64,000 nt of DNA from Methylocystis sp. ATCC 49242 (GCF_000188155.2 NZ_KE124774.1:594736-658735); one strand, 5' to 3'; shown: positions 10,398-19,901, counted from the first letter of the stretch. Translations and numbers: made by a program. The notes: generated by a model from the sequence alone, not told the origin.

Positions 10398-11301
10398 GCG
10401 CCGCATTCAACTCCGCTTCCGGCGCGGCACCCGACAACCATTGAAAACCCGGGAGCTGATGTCGCGCGAAAGTGAATTGACGCTTGGCGTAGCGGCGCGT
10501 GTCGAGCTTGCCGCGCATGACCGCCTCTTCCAATTTCATGCGGCCATCGAGAAAAGCGACGAGATGCGGAACGCCATGCGCGCGCATGGCGGGGAGCGCA
10601 GGGTCGAGACGGCGATCGCGCAGAGCGGCGACTTCGTCGAGCGCGCCTTTTTCCATCATGCGATCGAAGCGGGCGTCGATGCGCGCGTAAAGGCTCTCGC
10701 GTTCGGGCGCCAGGAAAAAGGAGGGGCAGGCGGAAGCGTCCAGCAGCGGCGCGCTTCGCGGGCCCTGAAAAGAGGCGAGCGGTTTGCCTGTCGCCGTCAG
10801 AACTTCCAGCGCACGCAGGATGCGTTGTGGATCGGTCGGCCGCAAACGCGCCGCGGTTTCCGGATCGCGCGCGGCGAGTTCGGCGTGAAGCTCCTGCGGA
10901 GTCTTGCCGGCGGCGACGGTGCGAACCCGCGCGCGGACTTCCTCCGGCACGGCCGGGATGTCGGAAAGGCCGTAGAGCGCGGCCTTGAAATACATGCCGG
11001 TGCCGCCCGTGATGACCGGCGTCACGCCTCGCGCGTCAAGATCCATCAGCGTGGCCGCGAAATCGGCAAGCCAGCGGCCGACGGAGTAATTCACGGCCGC
11101 GTCGACGTGGCCGAAAAGAAGGTGCGGGACAAGGCGCTCTTCCTCCGGCGTTGGACGCGCGGTGATAACGCGAAGATCGCGATAGACCTGCATCGAGTCG
11201 GCGTTGAGGACCGCGCCGCCGATGCGCTGCGCGACGGCGAGGGCGAGCGCGGACTTGCCCGAGGCGGTTGGACCTGCAATGAGAATGGCGCGTGGCGGCA
11301 T
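10381..11301 (-). CDS. miaA: tRNA dimethylallyltransferase MiaA
   Basis: Adds a dimethylallyl group to N6 of A37 in tRNAs that read codons starting with U. Residues show the P-loop GPTASGKS, the substrate-binding DSMQVYRD, VGGTGMYF-like TGGTGMYFKA and the C-terminal RYAKRQFTFARHQ signature. The ATG at 11299-11301 is preferred to the frame start at 11319, because it starts directly before the P-loop strand. The divergent serB gene begins only 18 bases away, so the two promoters must overlap. Confidence 0.96.
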   Translation of the reverse strand: MPPRAILIAGPTASGKSALALAVAQRIGGAVLNADSMQVYRDLRVITARPTPEEERLVPHLLFGHVDAAVNYSVGRWLADFAATLMDLDARGVTPVITGGTGMYFKAALYGLSDIPAVPEEVRARVRTVAAGKTPQELHAELAARDPETAARLRPTDPQRILRALEVLTATGKPLASFQGPRSAPLLDASACPSFFLAPERESLYARIDARFDRMMEKGALDEVAALRDRRLDPALPAMRAHGVPHLVAFLDGRMKLEEAVMRGKLDTRRYAKRQFTFARHQLPGFQWLSGAAPEAELNAALNALA

Positions 11302-11319
11302 CAGGCTATTGCCGCGCAA

Positions 11320-12222
11320 ATGGACGAGATGTCAAAGCCGATTCGATTTGTCGCGACCTTTGTCGCGGGGCAGGAAACGACATTCGACGACGCCACGGTC
11401 GAACGGGCGCTGCGCGAGGCGGGCGCGACGGCGACGTGCATCGACTGGCTCGCGCCGGGCGTCGCGGCCGATGCTTTTCTCGCTGGCGAAGGCAACGCCG
11501 CGTTTCGCTTCCGCCAGCACGAGGCGCTGGCGGGCAAGCCCATCGACGTCGTCGTTCAACCGTTGGAAGGACGCCGAAAGGCGCTGCTCGTCGCCGACAT
11601 GGACTCGACGATGATCGAGCAGGAATGCATCGACGAACTCGCCGATTTCGCCGGCATGCGCGATCGCATCTCCATCATCACCGAGCGCGCAATGGCGGGC
11701 GAACTCGCCTTCGAGGCCGCGCTGCAGGAACGCGTCGCGCTACTTGCAGGCGTGACGCTCGAACAGATCGAGACGCTCGTGGCGCGCATTACATTGACCC
11801 CGGGCGCTCGCACGCTCGTCGCCACGATGCGGGCGCATGGCGCGCATACAGCGCTGGTGTCGGGCGGCTTCACGCAATTCACGCAGCCGGTCGCCGCGCG
11901 CATCGGTTTTCACGAAATGCGCGCCAACAGACTCGAAATTGCAGACGGCGCGCTGACCGGCGTGGTGCTTGCGCCAATTCAGGGGCGAGAGGGCAAACGC
12001 GCGGCGCTCGCGGAAATGCGCGAGGCGCGAGGATTGTCACACGGGGCGACGCTCGCAATCGGCGACGGCGCCAATGATCTCGACATGCTGCGGGAGGCGG
12101 GGCTGGGCGTCGCCTACCACGCCAAGCCGAAAGTGGCGGAAGCCGCGCATGCGCGGATCGACCATGCCGATTTGACGGCGCTGCTCTACGCCCAGGGGTA
12201 TCGGCGCGAGGAGTTCGTTTGA
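11320..12222 (+). CDS. serB: Phosphoserine phosphatase SerB
   Basis: Last step of serine synthesis, hydrolysis of O-phosphoserine. The catalytic motif DMDSTMIEQECIDELA (nucleophile Asp and general acid Asp of the haloacid dehalogenase fold), the second motif SGG and the third GDGANDLDML are all present. The first 80 or so residues form the regulatory N-terminal extension. The frame is open far upstream (to 10441), but that part is the antisense of miaA; two in-frame ATGs at 11320 and 11329 start the real protein. Serine is an intermediate of the serine cycle used for C1 assimilation in type II methanotrophs, though this enzyme itself is the general biosynthetic one. Confidence 0.95.
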   Translation: MDEMSKPIRFVATFVAGQETTFDDATVERALREAGATATCIDWLAPGVAADAFLAGEGNAAFRFRQHEALAGKPIDVVVQPLEGRRKALLVADMDSTMIEQECIDELADFAGMRDRISIITERAMAGELAFEAALQERVALLAGVTLEQIETLVARITLTPGARTLVATMRAHGAHTALVSGGFTQFTQPVAARIGFHEMRANRLEIADGALTGVVLAPIQGREGKRAALAEMREARGLSHGATLAIGDGANDLDMLREAGLGVAYHAKPKVAEAAHARIDHADLTALLYAQGYRREEFV

Positions 12223-12241
12223 GGAACGGCGGGCGCGCGGA

Positions 12242-12718
12242 TCACTCGCCGCCATAGGCTCGTTCGAGAGCGTCGATATCGAGCTTCACCATCTGCAACA
12301 TGGCTTCCGCAACGCGCCTGGCGCGCGATCGGTCCGGGTCTTTCATCATCTTTCCGAGCGCCGTGGGAACGATCTGCCAGGAGACGCCGTAGCGATCCTT
12401 CAGCCAGCCGCATTGCTCGATTTTCCCGCCCTCCGACAGCGTCGACCAGAGGCGGTCGATTTCTTCCTGATCCTCGCACTCGATCATGAGCGATATGGCG
12501 TGGTTGAAGGGTTCGAATGGTCCCGCGCTCATGGCCATGTAAGGCTGTCCAAGGAGCGTGAACTCGACGACCTTGACCGAGCCCGCCGGTCCGCTGGGGC
12601 TTTCAGCCGGCAGGGCGGTGACGCTGTCCACTCTCGAATCGGGAAGCAGCGAGGCGTAGAAGGCGGCGGCTTCGTCCGCCTTTTCGGAATACCAGAGGTT
12701 GGGGATTATTCTTTGCAT
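12242..12718 (-). CDS. VOC-superfamily protein (3-demethylubiquinone methyltransferase-like / PhnB-like fold)
   Basis: The protein starts MQRIIPNLWYSEKADEAAAF and contains two beta-alpha-beta-beta-beta VOC repeats, with NHAISLMIECEDQEEIDRLW and KDRYGVSWQIVP in the second half. These are the signatures of the small VOC proteins often annotated as PhnB or 3-demethylubiquinone-9 3-methyltransferase, but the real substrate of this subgroup is unknown. The ATG at 12716-12718 is used because it starts the first VOC strand; the upstream extension from 12745 adds nothing recognisable. Function assigned by fold only. Confidence 0.75.
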   Translation of the reverse strand: MQRIIPNLWYSEKADEAAAFYASLLPDSRVDSVTALPAESPSGPAGSVKVVEFTLLGQPYMAMSAGPFEPFNHAISLMIECEDQEEIDRLWSTLSEGGKIEQCGWLKDRYGVSWQIVPTALGKMMKDPDRSRARRVAEAMLQMVKLDIDALERAYGGE

Positions 12719-12787
12719 CGTCGACTCCGCGCAAGGGCGGCGCATGAAGCCGCCGGGTCAGCGTAATGGGGGCGCGCAGTCGCGGTC

Positions 12788-12823
12788 AAAAAAATCCTCC
12801 TGCGAAACTTTCCGCAGGAGGAT
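12788..12823 (-). terminator. Intrinsic terminator after degP
   Basis: An 11-bp perfect stem (ATCCTCCTGCG / CGCAGGAGGAT) with an 8-base loop, followed on the minus strand by seven T residues. It lies 23 bases past the degP stop. Confidence 0.92.
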
Positions 12824-12845
12824 GATCAAGATGACGATGGGTCGA

Positions 12846-14342
12846 TTACTCGACCGGCAACGCCACGAAATGCGCGTCGCCCTGGCCGTTGGCGACGATG
12901 AGCAGCGCAGTCTTTTTGCCGGCGTCTTTCAGCGCCTTGATCTTCTTCACTGCGTCGGCGGGATCGTTCACGGCCTCCTGATTGACCTCGAGAAGAATTT
13001 CGCCGGCTTGCAGGCGCTTCTCGGCCGCGTCGGAACGCGGATCGACCGCCGTAATGAGCACGCCGCTCTTCACCGTGTCCTTGATCTGGAAGCGCGCGCG
13101 GAGCTCGTCGGTTAGGCGCGAGAGTTCGAGGCCCAGCGTCGTCTGGGACGAGGGGCCGCTCGTGTCCGGCTTGTCCTTGTCGCCCGCGTCGCGCGAGGCG
13201 ACCTTCTCGCCGTCCTCGAGGCGGCCGAGCTTCACTGTCTTGGACTGCTCCTTGCCGCCGCGCACGATGACGAGCTCGACGTCCTTGCCGACCGGCGTCG
13301 CCGCGACGAGCTTCGGGAGATCGCGGGATTCCTTGATCGGCTTGCCGTCGAACTTGATGATGACGTCGCCGGCCTTGAGTCCCGCGGGCTTCGACGGTCC
13401 CTTGTCGTCGACGCCGGCGACCAGCGCGCCGCGCGTGGCGCCCAGATTCAGCGTCTCGGCGATGGCGTCGTCGACGTTCTGAATTCTCACGCCGAGCCAG
13501 CCGCGACGGGTTTCGCCAAATTGCTGGAGCTGTTCGATCACCGGCTGCACGGTGTTCGCCGGCGTGGCGAAGCCGATGCCGACAGACCCGCCCGAGGGCG
13601 AGAGAATGGCGGTGTTGATGCCGATGACCTCGCCGTCCATGTTGAACAGCGGGCCGCCGGAATTGCCCTTGTTGATCGAGGCGTCGGTCTGGATGTAGTT
13701 GTCATAGGGGCCGCTGTCGATATTGCGATTGCGCGCCGACACGATGCCCGCCGTCACCGATCCGCCAAGACCGAAGGGATTGCCGACCGCAAGCACCCAG
13801 TCGCCGACCTTCGCCTTGTCGCTGTCGCCGAATTTCACCGCCTTCAGCGGCTTCTCAGGCTTCACCTTCAGCACGGCGACGTCGACCTTCTGGTCTTTGC
13901 CCAGAACTTCGGCTTTGAGCTTCTGGCCGTCATTGAAGATGACTGTCACTTCATTGGCGTCGGCGATGACGTGATTGTTGGTGATGACGATTCCCGACGG
14001 ATCGATCACGAAGCCCGAGCCGAGCGAACTGGATTTGCGCTGGCGCGGCATGTCCGGCATGCCCTGGCCCTGACCCTGGCGGCGCTTGAAGAATTCCTCG
14101 AAGAGATCGTCGAAGGGCCCCCCCGGACCCATGCCCGGCGGCAGGCCCGGCATGTCGCCGCCCTTGCCGCGTTTGGTTTCGACGGTCTGTGTCGCGGAAA
14201 TGTTCACGACCGCGTCGGAGACTTGCGCCGAGAGTTCGGAGAGTGAATCGGGGCCTTTGGCCGAGGCTGGCGCGGCGGCGAGCCACAGGGCGGACGCCGT
14301 CGCGAGGGCGAAGCGCGCGGCGCGACGAAATGCGGATGTCAT
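12846..14342 (-). CDS. degP: Periplasmic serine protease Do (DegP/DegQ/MucD family)
   Basis: Trypsin-like protease and chaperone of the envelope. A signal peptide (FALATASALWLAAAPASA) is followed by the protease domain with His in ITNNHVIADA, Asp in KVDVAVLKV and nucleophile Ser in NKGNSGGPLFN. Two PDZ domains follow: RRGWLGVRIQNVDDAI through GLKAGDVIIKFDGK, and TLGLELSRLTDELR through RLQAGEILLEVN. A Gly/Pro/Gln-rich loop near residues 70-105 matches the LA loop position. ATG at 14340-14342 has AGGAG 9 bases upstream. It is the last gene of hflK-hflC-degP, a classical alphaproteobacterial operon, with a strong terminator after it. Confidence 0.96.
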   Translation of the reverse strand: MTSAFRRAARFALATASALWLAAAPASAKGPDSLSELSAQVSDAVVNISATQTVETKRGKGGDMPGLPPGMGPGGPFDDLFEEFFKRRQGQGQGMPDMPRQRKSSSLGSGFVIDPSGIVITNNHVIADANEVTVIFNDGQKLKAEVLGKDQKVDVAVLKVKPEKPLKAVKFGDSDKAKVGDWVLAVGNPFGLGGSVTAGIVSARNRNIDSGPYDNYIQTDASINKGNSGGPLFNMDGEVIGINTAILSPSGGSVGIGFATPANTVQPVIEQLQQFGETRRGWLGVRIQNVDDAIAETLNLGATRGALVAGVDDKGPSKPAGLKAGDVIIKFDGKPIKESRDLPKLVAATPVGKDVELVIVRGGKEQSKTVKLGRLEDGEKVASRDAGDKDKPDTSGPSSQTTLGLELSRLTDELRARFQIKDTVKSGVLITAVDPRSDAAEKRLQAGEILLEVNQEAVNDPADAVKKIKALKDAGKKTALLIVANGQGDAHFVALPVE

Positions 14343-14402
14343 GCGTGTTGTCTCCTGCAGGGACAAGAAAATGTCGCGCGCCCTAACGGGCGCGCTTGCG
14401 GA

Positions 14403-15329
14403 TTACCGCTTTTGATTTGGTTCCGGAGGGTTCGGGTCCGCGCTCGGCGCGGGGCTCCCCTCCGGACCCGAGAAAAAACGGAAAAATTCCGAACGCGGAC
14501 TGACGAGAAAACGCGTCTCGCCGGGTTTGAAGGCGGCTTCATAGGCCTGCATCGAGCGATAGAAGGCGAAAAAGTCGGGATCCTTCCCGAAAGCTTCGGC
14601 AAAAATACGGTTGCGCTCAGCGTCGCCTTCGCCCTTGATCTGGTCGGCCTTCTGTTGCGCCTCCGCTTTCAGCACCACGACGTCGCGATCGGCCCTGGCG
14701 GTGATTTTCTGCGCCTGCTCGGCGCCTTGCGCGCGATACTCGGCCGCCTCACGCTGGCGCTCCGTCTGCATGCGGCCATAGACCTTCTCGGAGATCTGCT
14801 GCGGAAGGTCAACACGGCGGATGCGGGCGTCTACTACCGCGACCCCGAATTTTCGCGCCTCTCTGTCGGCCTGCTCCTTGATCTTGACCATGAGAGCGGC
14901 GCGCTCGTCCCTGACGATCTGCTGCTGATTGGCCTCGCTGAGCACGCGGCGGACCGCCGAGTTCAGCACCGACGCGAGCTGGTTGTTCGCGCCGAGCACG
15001 CTGTTGACAGATTGATAGAAGCGCAGCGCGTCGACGATGCGATAGCGGATGAAGCTGTCGACTTCGAGGCGCTGGTTGTCGGCCGCGAGAACCTCGAGGT
15101 TCGGGCTTTCGACGTCGAGAATGCGGTTATCGAAAGTCACGACATTCTCGATGACCGGAAGCTTAAAGTGAAGACCCGGCTCGGTGATGAGGCCGCGCCC
15201 GGGGACCGGCTCGCCGAAGCGCAAAACCAGCGCCTGCTCGGTCTGCTCGACGGTGAAGAGCGCGCCGCCTGCGGCGACGACCGCGATCAGCAGGGCGATG
15301 GCGACAGTGAAGAGGAGGCCGGACTTCAT
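14403..15329 (-). CDS. hflC: FtsH modulator HflC
   Basis: Band-7/SPFH membrane protein that forms the HflKC cage around FtsH and limits its access to substrates. One N-terminal membrane helix (FTVAIALLIAVVAAGGALF), then the SPFH domain (VLRFGEPVPG, DSFIRYRIVDALRFY) and a long helical region (QTERQREAAEYRAQGAEQAQ). The ATG overlaps the hflK stop by 4 bases (ATGA), so translation is coupled. A Pro/Ser-rich tail of about 15 residues closes the protein. Confidence 0.96.
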   Translation of the reverse strand: MKSGLLFTVAIALLIAVVAAGGALFTVEQTEQALVLRFGEPVPGRGLITEPGLHFKLPVIENVVTFDNRILDVESPNLEVLAADNQRLEVDSFIRYRIVDALRFYQSVNSVLGANNQLASVLNSAVRRVLSEANQQQIVRDERAALMVKIKEQADREARKFGVAVVDARIRRVDLPQQISEKVYGRMQTERQREAAEYRAQGAEQAQKITARADRDVVVLKAEAQQKADQIKGEGDAERNRIFAEAFGKDPDFFAFYRSMQAYEAAFKPGETRFLVSPRSEFFRFFSGPEGSPAPSADPNPPEPNQKR

Positions 15330-16474
15330 TTGCGGCCTCCCTGGAAGGGAGCGAAGGAGGGCAGGGGCACAAAGGGGGCGACGCTCGCGCCACCCTTCGA
15401 CGGATCGTCCAGTATCACTTTTTCCGCGCCGCCCAACACGCGCTCCATGGTCTCGATGTAAAGCCGCTGGCGGGTCAGCGCCGGCGCGTTCTTGTATTGC
15501 TCGTAAATCTTCTCGAAGCGCGCCGCCTGACCGCGCGCCTCGGCGACGGTCTGCTCGCGGTAGGCCTCCGCCTTCTGGAGGATTTCCGCCGCGGCGCCGC
15601 GCGCCTCGGGCACGACCCGGTTCGCGTAAGCCTCTGCTTCATTGCCGAGGCGCTGCAGGTCCTGCTGCGCGGCGGTCACGTCGCGGAAGGCCGCGATGAC
15701 GGACTGCGGCGGGTCGACGGACAGAAGCAGCACCTGCAGGACCATGACGCCGCTGTGGTAGTCGTCGAGCACTTTCTGCATCAGCGCCTGGCACGCCGGC
15801 TCGATGAGCTTGCGGTCGGCGGTGAGGATCTTCTGGATCTGGGACTGGCCGACGATCTCGCGCATGGCGCTTTCCGCTACGGCCTTCACGGTCAACGGCG
15901 GATTGGCGACGTTGAAAGCGTAGTCCTCGGGCTTCGCCGGGTCGATCTGCCAGACGACGCGGAATTTCACATCGGCGATATTTTCGTCGCCCGTGAGCAT
16001 CAGGCTTTCTTCCGGCGCCTCGGGCCCGCGCGCGACGACATTACCCGGCGCGCGGCGGCGGCCTTCGGCCGGCGCCTCCTCGCGGAACCCGACGTCCGTG
16101 ACGTTGCGGTCCGTGACGGCGAGCTTGATCACCGAGCCGATGGGCGAGGGGAGGTTGTAGTTCAGGCCCGCCTGCGTCTTGCCGCGATATTTGCCGAAGA
16201 TGAGATTCAGACCGATCTCGTTGGGGCCAACCGTGTAGAAGCCCGACAGCAGCCAGGCGAGCAGGGTAAGCAGGACGAGAATAGCGAGTCCGCGTCCGCC
16301 GAAGCCGGACGGCAGAATCTGCTGAAGCCCCTCCTGGCTGCGTCGCAGAAGCTCCTCTAGGTCGGGCGGCTGCTGTCCTCCGCCCCCCCCCGGGCCTTGT
16401 CCCCAAGGGCCGCCTTGCTGTCCCCAAGGATTATTATTCTGGTTGCGCGGGCCGCCTTGATCACTCCAGGGCAT
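15326..16474 (-). CDS. hflK: FtsH modulator HflK
   Basis: Partner of HflC in the HflKC cage. The start at 16472-16474 gives the usual Gly/Gln/Asn/Pro-rich cytoplasmic N-terminus (MPWSDQGGPRNQNNNPWGQQ), a single membrane helix (ILVLLTLLAWLLSGFYTVGP), and the SPFH domain with FGKYRGKTQAGLNYNLPSPI and RVVWQIDPAKPEDYAFNVAN. The upstream part of the open frame, back to 16765, is antisense to the next gene and is not coding. hflC follows with a 4-base overlap. Confidence 0.96.
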   Translation of the reverse strand: MPWSDQGGPRNQNNNPWGQQGGPWGQGPGGGGGQQPPDLEELLRRSQEGLQQILPSGFGGRGLAILVLLTLLAWLLSGFYTVGPNEIGLNLIFGKYRGKTQAGLNYNLPSPIGSVIKLAVTDRNVTDVGFREEAPAEGRRRAPGNVVARGPEAPEESLMLTGDENIADVKFRVVWQIDPAKPEDYAFNVANPPLTVKAVAESAMREIVGQSQIQKILTADRKLIEPACQALMQKVLDDYHSGVMVLQVLLLSVDPPQSVIAAFRDVTAAQQDLQRLGNEAEAYANRVVPEARGAAAEILQKAEAYREQTVAEARGQAARFEKIYEQYKNAPALTRQRLYIETMERVLGGAEKVILDDPSKGGASVAPFVPLPSFAPFQGGRK

Positions 16475-16612
16475 TTCGTCTCGAGACTGTTGGTGTGGCC
16501 TCCCGCGGCGATTCCGCCGCGATCCGCCAATATAATAGGTACTCGCCGCGGCCGCGGCAATGACGGGGTGGGCGCGCTGCCAGAGCCTTGGCGGCAGCGG
16601 AGGATTTTTCGG

Positions 16613-16996
16613 ATGATACGCGATTACGCCAATATCGCCGCCAATGAACGCACCTTCCTCGCCTGGGTCCGGACGGGGATAGCCGTCATTGCGCTCGGGT
16701 TCGTGATCGAGCGGTTCAATCTGTTCCTGCTCACGATCGCCGGCGCGGTCGGCGATGACCAACACCTCGCCCGGCTACATCGCCTTGGGAGCCCGACGGG
16801 CCGCTACGGCGGCGTCGCCCTGGTCGCGGCGGGCGTCGTTCTTATCGTTGTCGCGACGCTCCGGTTTCTGCACACCGCGCGGCTTCTCTCCTCCGACGCG
16901 CCGCACTCGCCGCGCGCCACACATCCGAGTCTCGTCGTCCTTTCGGTTCTCGTGCTCGGCGTCGCGGTGTTCAGCGCCTATCTCGCGTTTGGCTGA
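16613..16996 (+). CDS. YidH/DUF202 family small inner-membrane protein
   Basis: 127 residues that begin MIRDYANIAANERTFLAWVR; the NERTFLAWVRTGIA segment is the signature of the DUF202/YidH family. Three membrane helices can be seen (GIAVIALGFVIERFNLFLL, GVALVAAGVVLIVVATLRFL, LVVLSVLVLGVAVFSAYLAF). Function in bacteria is unknown; a related domain occurs in yeast VTC proteins. GGAGG lies about 10 bases before the ATG. It is divergent from hflK. Confidence 0.85.
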   Translation: MIRDYANIAANERTFLAWVRTGIAVIALGFVIERFNLFLLTIAGAVGDDQHLARLHRLGSPTGRYGGVALVAAGVVLIVVATLRFLHTARLLSSDAPHSPRATHPSLVVLSVLVLGVAVFSAYLAFG

Positions 16997-17006
16997 GACG
17001 ATCGCG

Positions 17007-17099
17007 TCACTGGGTCCAGACGAAATAGAAGGAGACAAGCAGGGCCAGCGCGAAGCCGATGAGAGCGTTCATCAGGAAGCCGCCGCCGAATTCATTCAT
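17007..17099 (-). CDS. 30-residue single-span membrane microprotein
   Basis: A short frame of 30 codons encodes one amphipathic start (MNEFGGGFLM) followed by a clear membrane helix (ALIGFALALLVSFYFVW). AGGAG sits 8 bases before the ATG, a strong ribosome site for a frame this short. It is convergent with the DUF202 gene, with 10 bases between stops. I do not recognise the family. The Shine-Dalgarno match plus perfectly hydrophobic core make it a likely real small protein rather than a chance frame. Confidence 0.6.
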   Translation of the reverse strand: MNEFGGGFLMNALIGFALALLVSFYFVWTQ

Positions 17100-17239
17100 G
17101 TCAGTCACTCCTCGCGCCGCGTTCCGAGCATGCGCCCCGAAGAAGGGGAACGGCGTCTTCGCCAGAGCTGCGTCGGATGCGCATATCAGCTTGACTTATC
17201 TAAGCTCGATTCAGCCGGACGTTCAACTGCCCCCGCCTT

Positions 17240-18463
17240 TCAGGACGCGTGTTGATCCTGAAGAACGCGCGCCTCCCTCTGCGCCAGCTTTGCGAGACGC
17301 GCGGCGCGCGGCAGGCCCAGAGTCTCCCTCAGATTGAGGAACCGCTTTTCGATCCCGAAGAAGGAAAGCGCCGCCACAGCGAAGGCGAGCGGAACGGCGA
17401 AGGCGACGGATCCGATTTGCCCGAGCAGGGCGACCGGAGTCAGAACGAAGATCGGCATGTGGTAGAGATAAAGTCCGTATGAAATCTTGCCGATCCAGAC
17501 CATGGGACGCCATCGCAGCAAGGCGAGCAGCGGCGCCGGCGGCGCCGAAAGCAGAACTGCGATGAACAATGCTGTCGCAACAGAGACATAGGCGTAGAAG
17601 AAATAGAAAATGCTGGCGCCGTAGAGTCCGCTTTCCTGAATGCCCGGACCATAGTGGAGGATCGCGAGGAGCGTGAGAGCGCAAAACCAGCCTGTGGCCT
17701 TGATTTGCGTGGCGTAGCGGCCCGGGTCCGGCAACCAACCCCAATGGGCGACGAATGCGACCATGGCGCCGCAGAGCAGTCCGTCGGCGCGCGCGAAGAT
17801 CAGATGGTTGGCCGCCCCGAACAGCGGCCACGCGTAAAAATGCCAGAACGCGGCGTGCAGGACGGCGCGAAGCCCCAGCGTGAAAACGATCGCGATCAGG
17901 ATGAATTTGACGACAGAGGCCCGACTCGCCGTGACCAGCCGCGACATGATTAGCGGCCATATAGAGTAGAACTGTTCTTCGACCGAAAGCGACCATGTGG
18001 GGGTAAGCATCCCGAGGATGAGGCCGCCGAAGATGAGGGCGAAATTCGACACATAGAGCGCAGAATAGAGAATCGCCCACCAGTCGAAATTCCCGCTGTG
18101 TCCGCCCGAGAGCAACAAATAGGCGGCGCAACCCGCAAGCGTCATCAGCATCGCGGGGGACAGGCGCAGGATGCGGCGGATATAGAAGGCCTTGAAGTCG
18201 ATCTGCCGCCAGGAGGCGTATTCCTGAAGCAGCAGGGTGGTGATGAGGAAACCGCTCAGCACGAAGAAAATATCGACGCCGAAAACGCCGCCGTGAAAGC
18301 CGAGCGCGCCGGTGGCGAGTTTCGGCCCCATGAGATCGGCGCCCGATCCGATCAGGGTCGAATGTCCTCCCAGAACGGAGACGATGGCAATCGCCCGGAT
18401 TCCGTCGAGCTCCGGCCGGTAGCCCAGCTTGAATGACCGAGTTTCGGATTGCGTCGCCGCCAT
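17240..18463 (-). CDS. Acyltransferase 3 family membrane protein (OafA/YrhL type)
   Basis: Integral-membrane O-acyltransferase that moves acetyl or other acyl groups to surface sugars or lipids. The first cytoplasmic segment has YRPELDGIRAIAIVSVLGGH with the family catalytic His replaced in position by GGH, then GFHGGVFGVDIFFVLSGFLI, the hallmark motif. About ten membrane helices follow, and the C-terminus is basic. ATG at 18461-18463 is chosen as it starts shortly before the first motif. Substrate unknown; no glycan cluster is nearby. Confidence 0.88.
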   Translation of the reverse strand: MAATQSETRSFKLGYRPELDGIRAIAIVSVLGGHSTLIGSGADLMGPKLATGALGFHGGVFGVDIFFVLSGFLITTLLLQEYASWRQIDFKAFYIRRILRLSPAMLMTLAGCAAYLLLSGGHSGNFDWWAILYSALYVSNFALIFGGLILGMLTPTWSLSVEEQFYSIWPLIMSRLVTASRASVVKFILIAIVFTLGLRAVLHAAFWHFYAWPLFGAANHLIFARADGLLCGAMVAFVAHWGWLPDPGRYATQIKATGWFCALTLLAILHYGPGIQESGLYGASIFYFFYAYVSVATALFIAVLLSAPPAPLLALLRWRPMVWIGKISYGLYLYHMPIFVLTPVALLGQIGSVAFAVPLAFAVAALSFFGIEKRFLNLRETLGLPRAARLAKLAQREARVLQDQHAS

Positions 18464-18721
18464 ATGCCGATCCTGTCCTTGACGTCCGCACGCCGGTAGC
18501 TCGGGACGGCGGCGCCGACGTCCCTGCGCGGGGCAGTCCGTGAAGGAGGGAATTGATCCCCGGCTACGCCGCCCGGCAAAGGAATAGGGATTATCGCAAA
18601 TGCGGAGCGAGCAAAAGCTCAACGATATGATAGAGGACGCCGCCGTGAGCGAAGCGGAAAAGGCGCAGCAGCGCAGGGACTGACGGATCAGCCCGGCCGC
18701 TGCGCCGTTGCATGGACGCGA

Positions 18722-19624
18722 TCAGTACTGCGCGATGACCGGGGCCGAAGCCCAGTTGAAATGATAATTCAGACCCGCGCGCACGATATTGCCGTTGAAC
18801 CGGACCCGGGTCGAAGGCAGTGAGGCGGTCTCCGCTCCAAAGAGCGTGCTCGTCACCACCAGCGGGCTGGAGTTGTAGGTCACCGAACCGAGATCATAAT
18901 ACAGATACTCGACCTTGGCGCTCCAGTTCGACATGAACATCCATTCTATCCCACCGCCGGCCGTCCAGCCCACGCGCGTATCCGAGAAGGCGCCCGTGGA
19001 GCCCCACGGAACCGCCGTGTCGATGAAGCTCGCGGACTGCGATATCGTGGCGCTGGAGCTCACGCCGCCATAGGCCAGACCGCCCGTTCCGTAAATCAGC
19101 AGGGTCGGGGTGGCGAGATAGCCGATGCGGCTCCGGACCGTGCCGAGATAGTCTAGGCTCTTCGACGTTCCCACGACAGTCGCGACATGGGAAGGAACGA
19201 GCGCGCCAGCAATGGCTGCGACATTCGCCGAGGAACCGGCGCCGCCATTGCCCGCAATTCCTTGAATGTCGGCCTCGATGCCCGTGACGAAGCTTCCGGC
19301 GATCCGCCAATTATAGCCGATCTGGCCGCCGCCGATGAAGCCGCCGGCGTTGGCGGGGTTATAGGCGCTCGCAGAAATCGCCGACGCGCCCAGAACGTCG
19401 CCGTTGAGTCCGGGAAGGGTCCAGAAAGGAGCGGAAGCGACATTTGCACTATTGCTGTTCGACCACGTTCCACCTGCGTTCAGACCGACATAGAAGCCTG
19501 TCCACATGGGCGGCGGCGGCGCGGGAAGCGGGTCGTCCTTTCGTGACGGAAGATCGGCGGCGACCGCCGATGCGGTCATAAGGACCGCAGTCATCACGAC
19601 GACGCAAAAATGGCGCGTTTTCAT
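18722..19624 (-). CDS. Omp25/RopB-type outer-membrane beta-barrel protein, paralogue A
   Basis: Small 8-stranded porin-like barrel of the OmpA-like/Omp25 family. A signal peptide ends SAVAADLPSRKD, followed by the Pro-rich PLPAPPPPMWTGFYVGLNAG. Conserved turns such as GYNWRIAGSFVTGIEADIQG and VGWTAGGGIEWMFMSNWSAK and the C-terminal VRAGLNYHFNW are shared with three more copies in the window. The terminal residue is Tyr rather than Phe, with APVIAQY. The role is usually envelope stability or adhesion; no more specific function can be read. Confidence 0.9.
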   Translation of the reverse strand: MKTRHFCVVVMTAVLMTASAVAADLPSRKDDPLPAPPPPMWTGFYVGLNAGGTWSNSNSANVASAPFWTLPGLNGDVLGASAISASAYNPANAGGFIGGGQIGYNWRIAGSFVTGIEADIQGIAGNGGAGSSANVAAIAGALVPSHVATVVGTSKSLDYLGTVRSRIGYLATPTLLIYGTGGLAYGGVSSSATISQSASFIDTAVPWGSTGAFSDTRVGWTAGGGIEWMFMSNWSAKVEYLYYDLGSVTYNSSPLVVTSTLFGAETASLPSTRVRFNGNIVRAGLNYHFNWASAPVIAQY

Positions 19625-19901
19625 TCGGCATTGTCCTTGGAGAATATCCGTGGCGGTCCTTCCACGGATTGGAGGTTCGAAGCTTCAATGAGAAGCATTC
19701 GCTGATTCGCTATGCAGGACAATGGCCGCACCGATTTATCTCGGTTGCAGGCGCGCGTTTCTGCAATTGTGTTGCTGTTTTACAATACGAACATCAACCA
19801 AGCGCATGAGGAAAGATAGTTCTGTTCGGTCTCTCCAGCGGACATTTGGTGTAAAATGAAGCGGACCGGACTCAATTGTCCGGTCCGCAAGCGCATGTCG
19901 A

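Noticed and set aside
10441-11319. 5' extension of the serB frame
   Set aside because: Lies antisense to miaA. SerB homology starts only near 11329.
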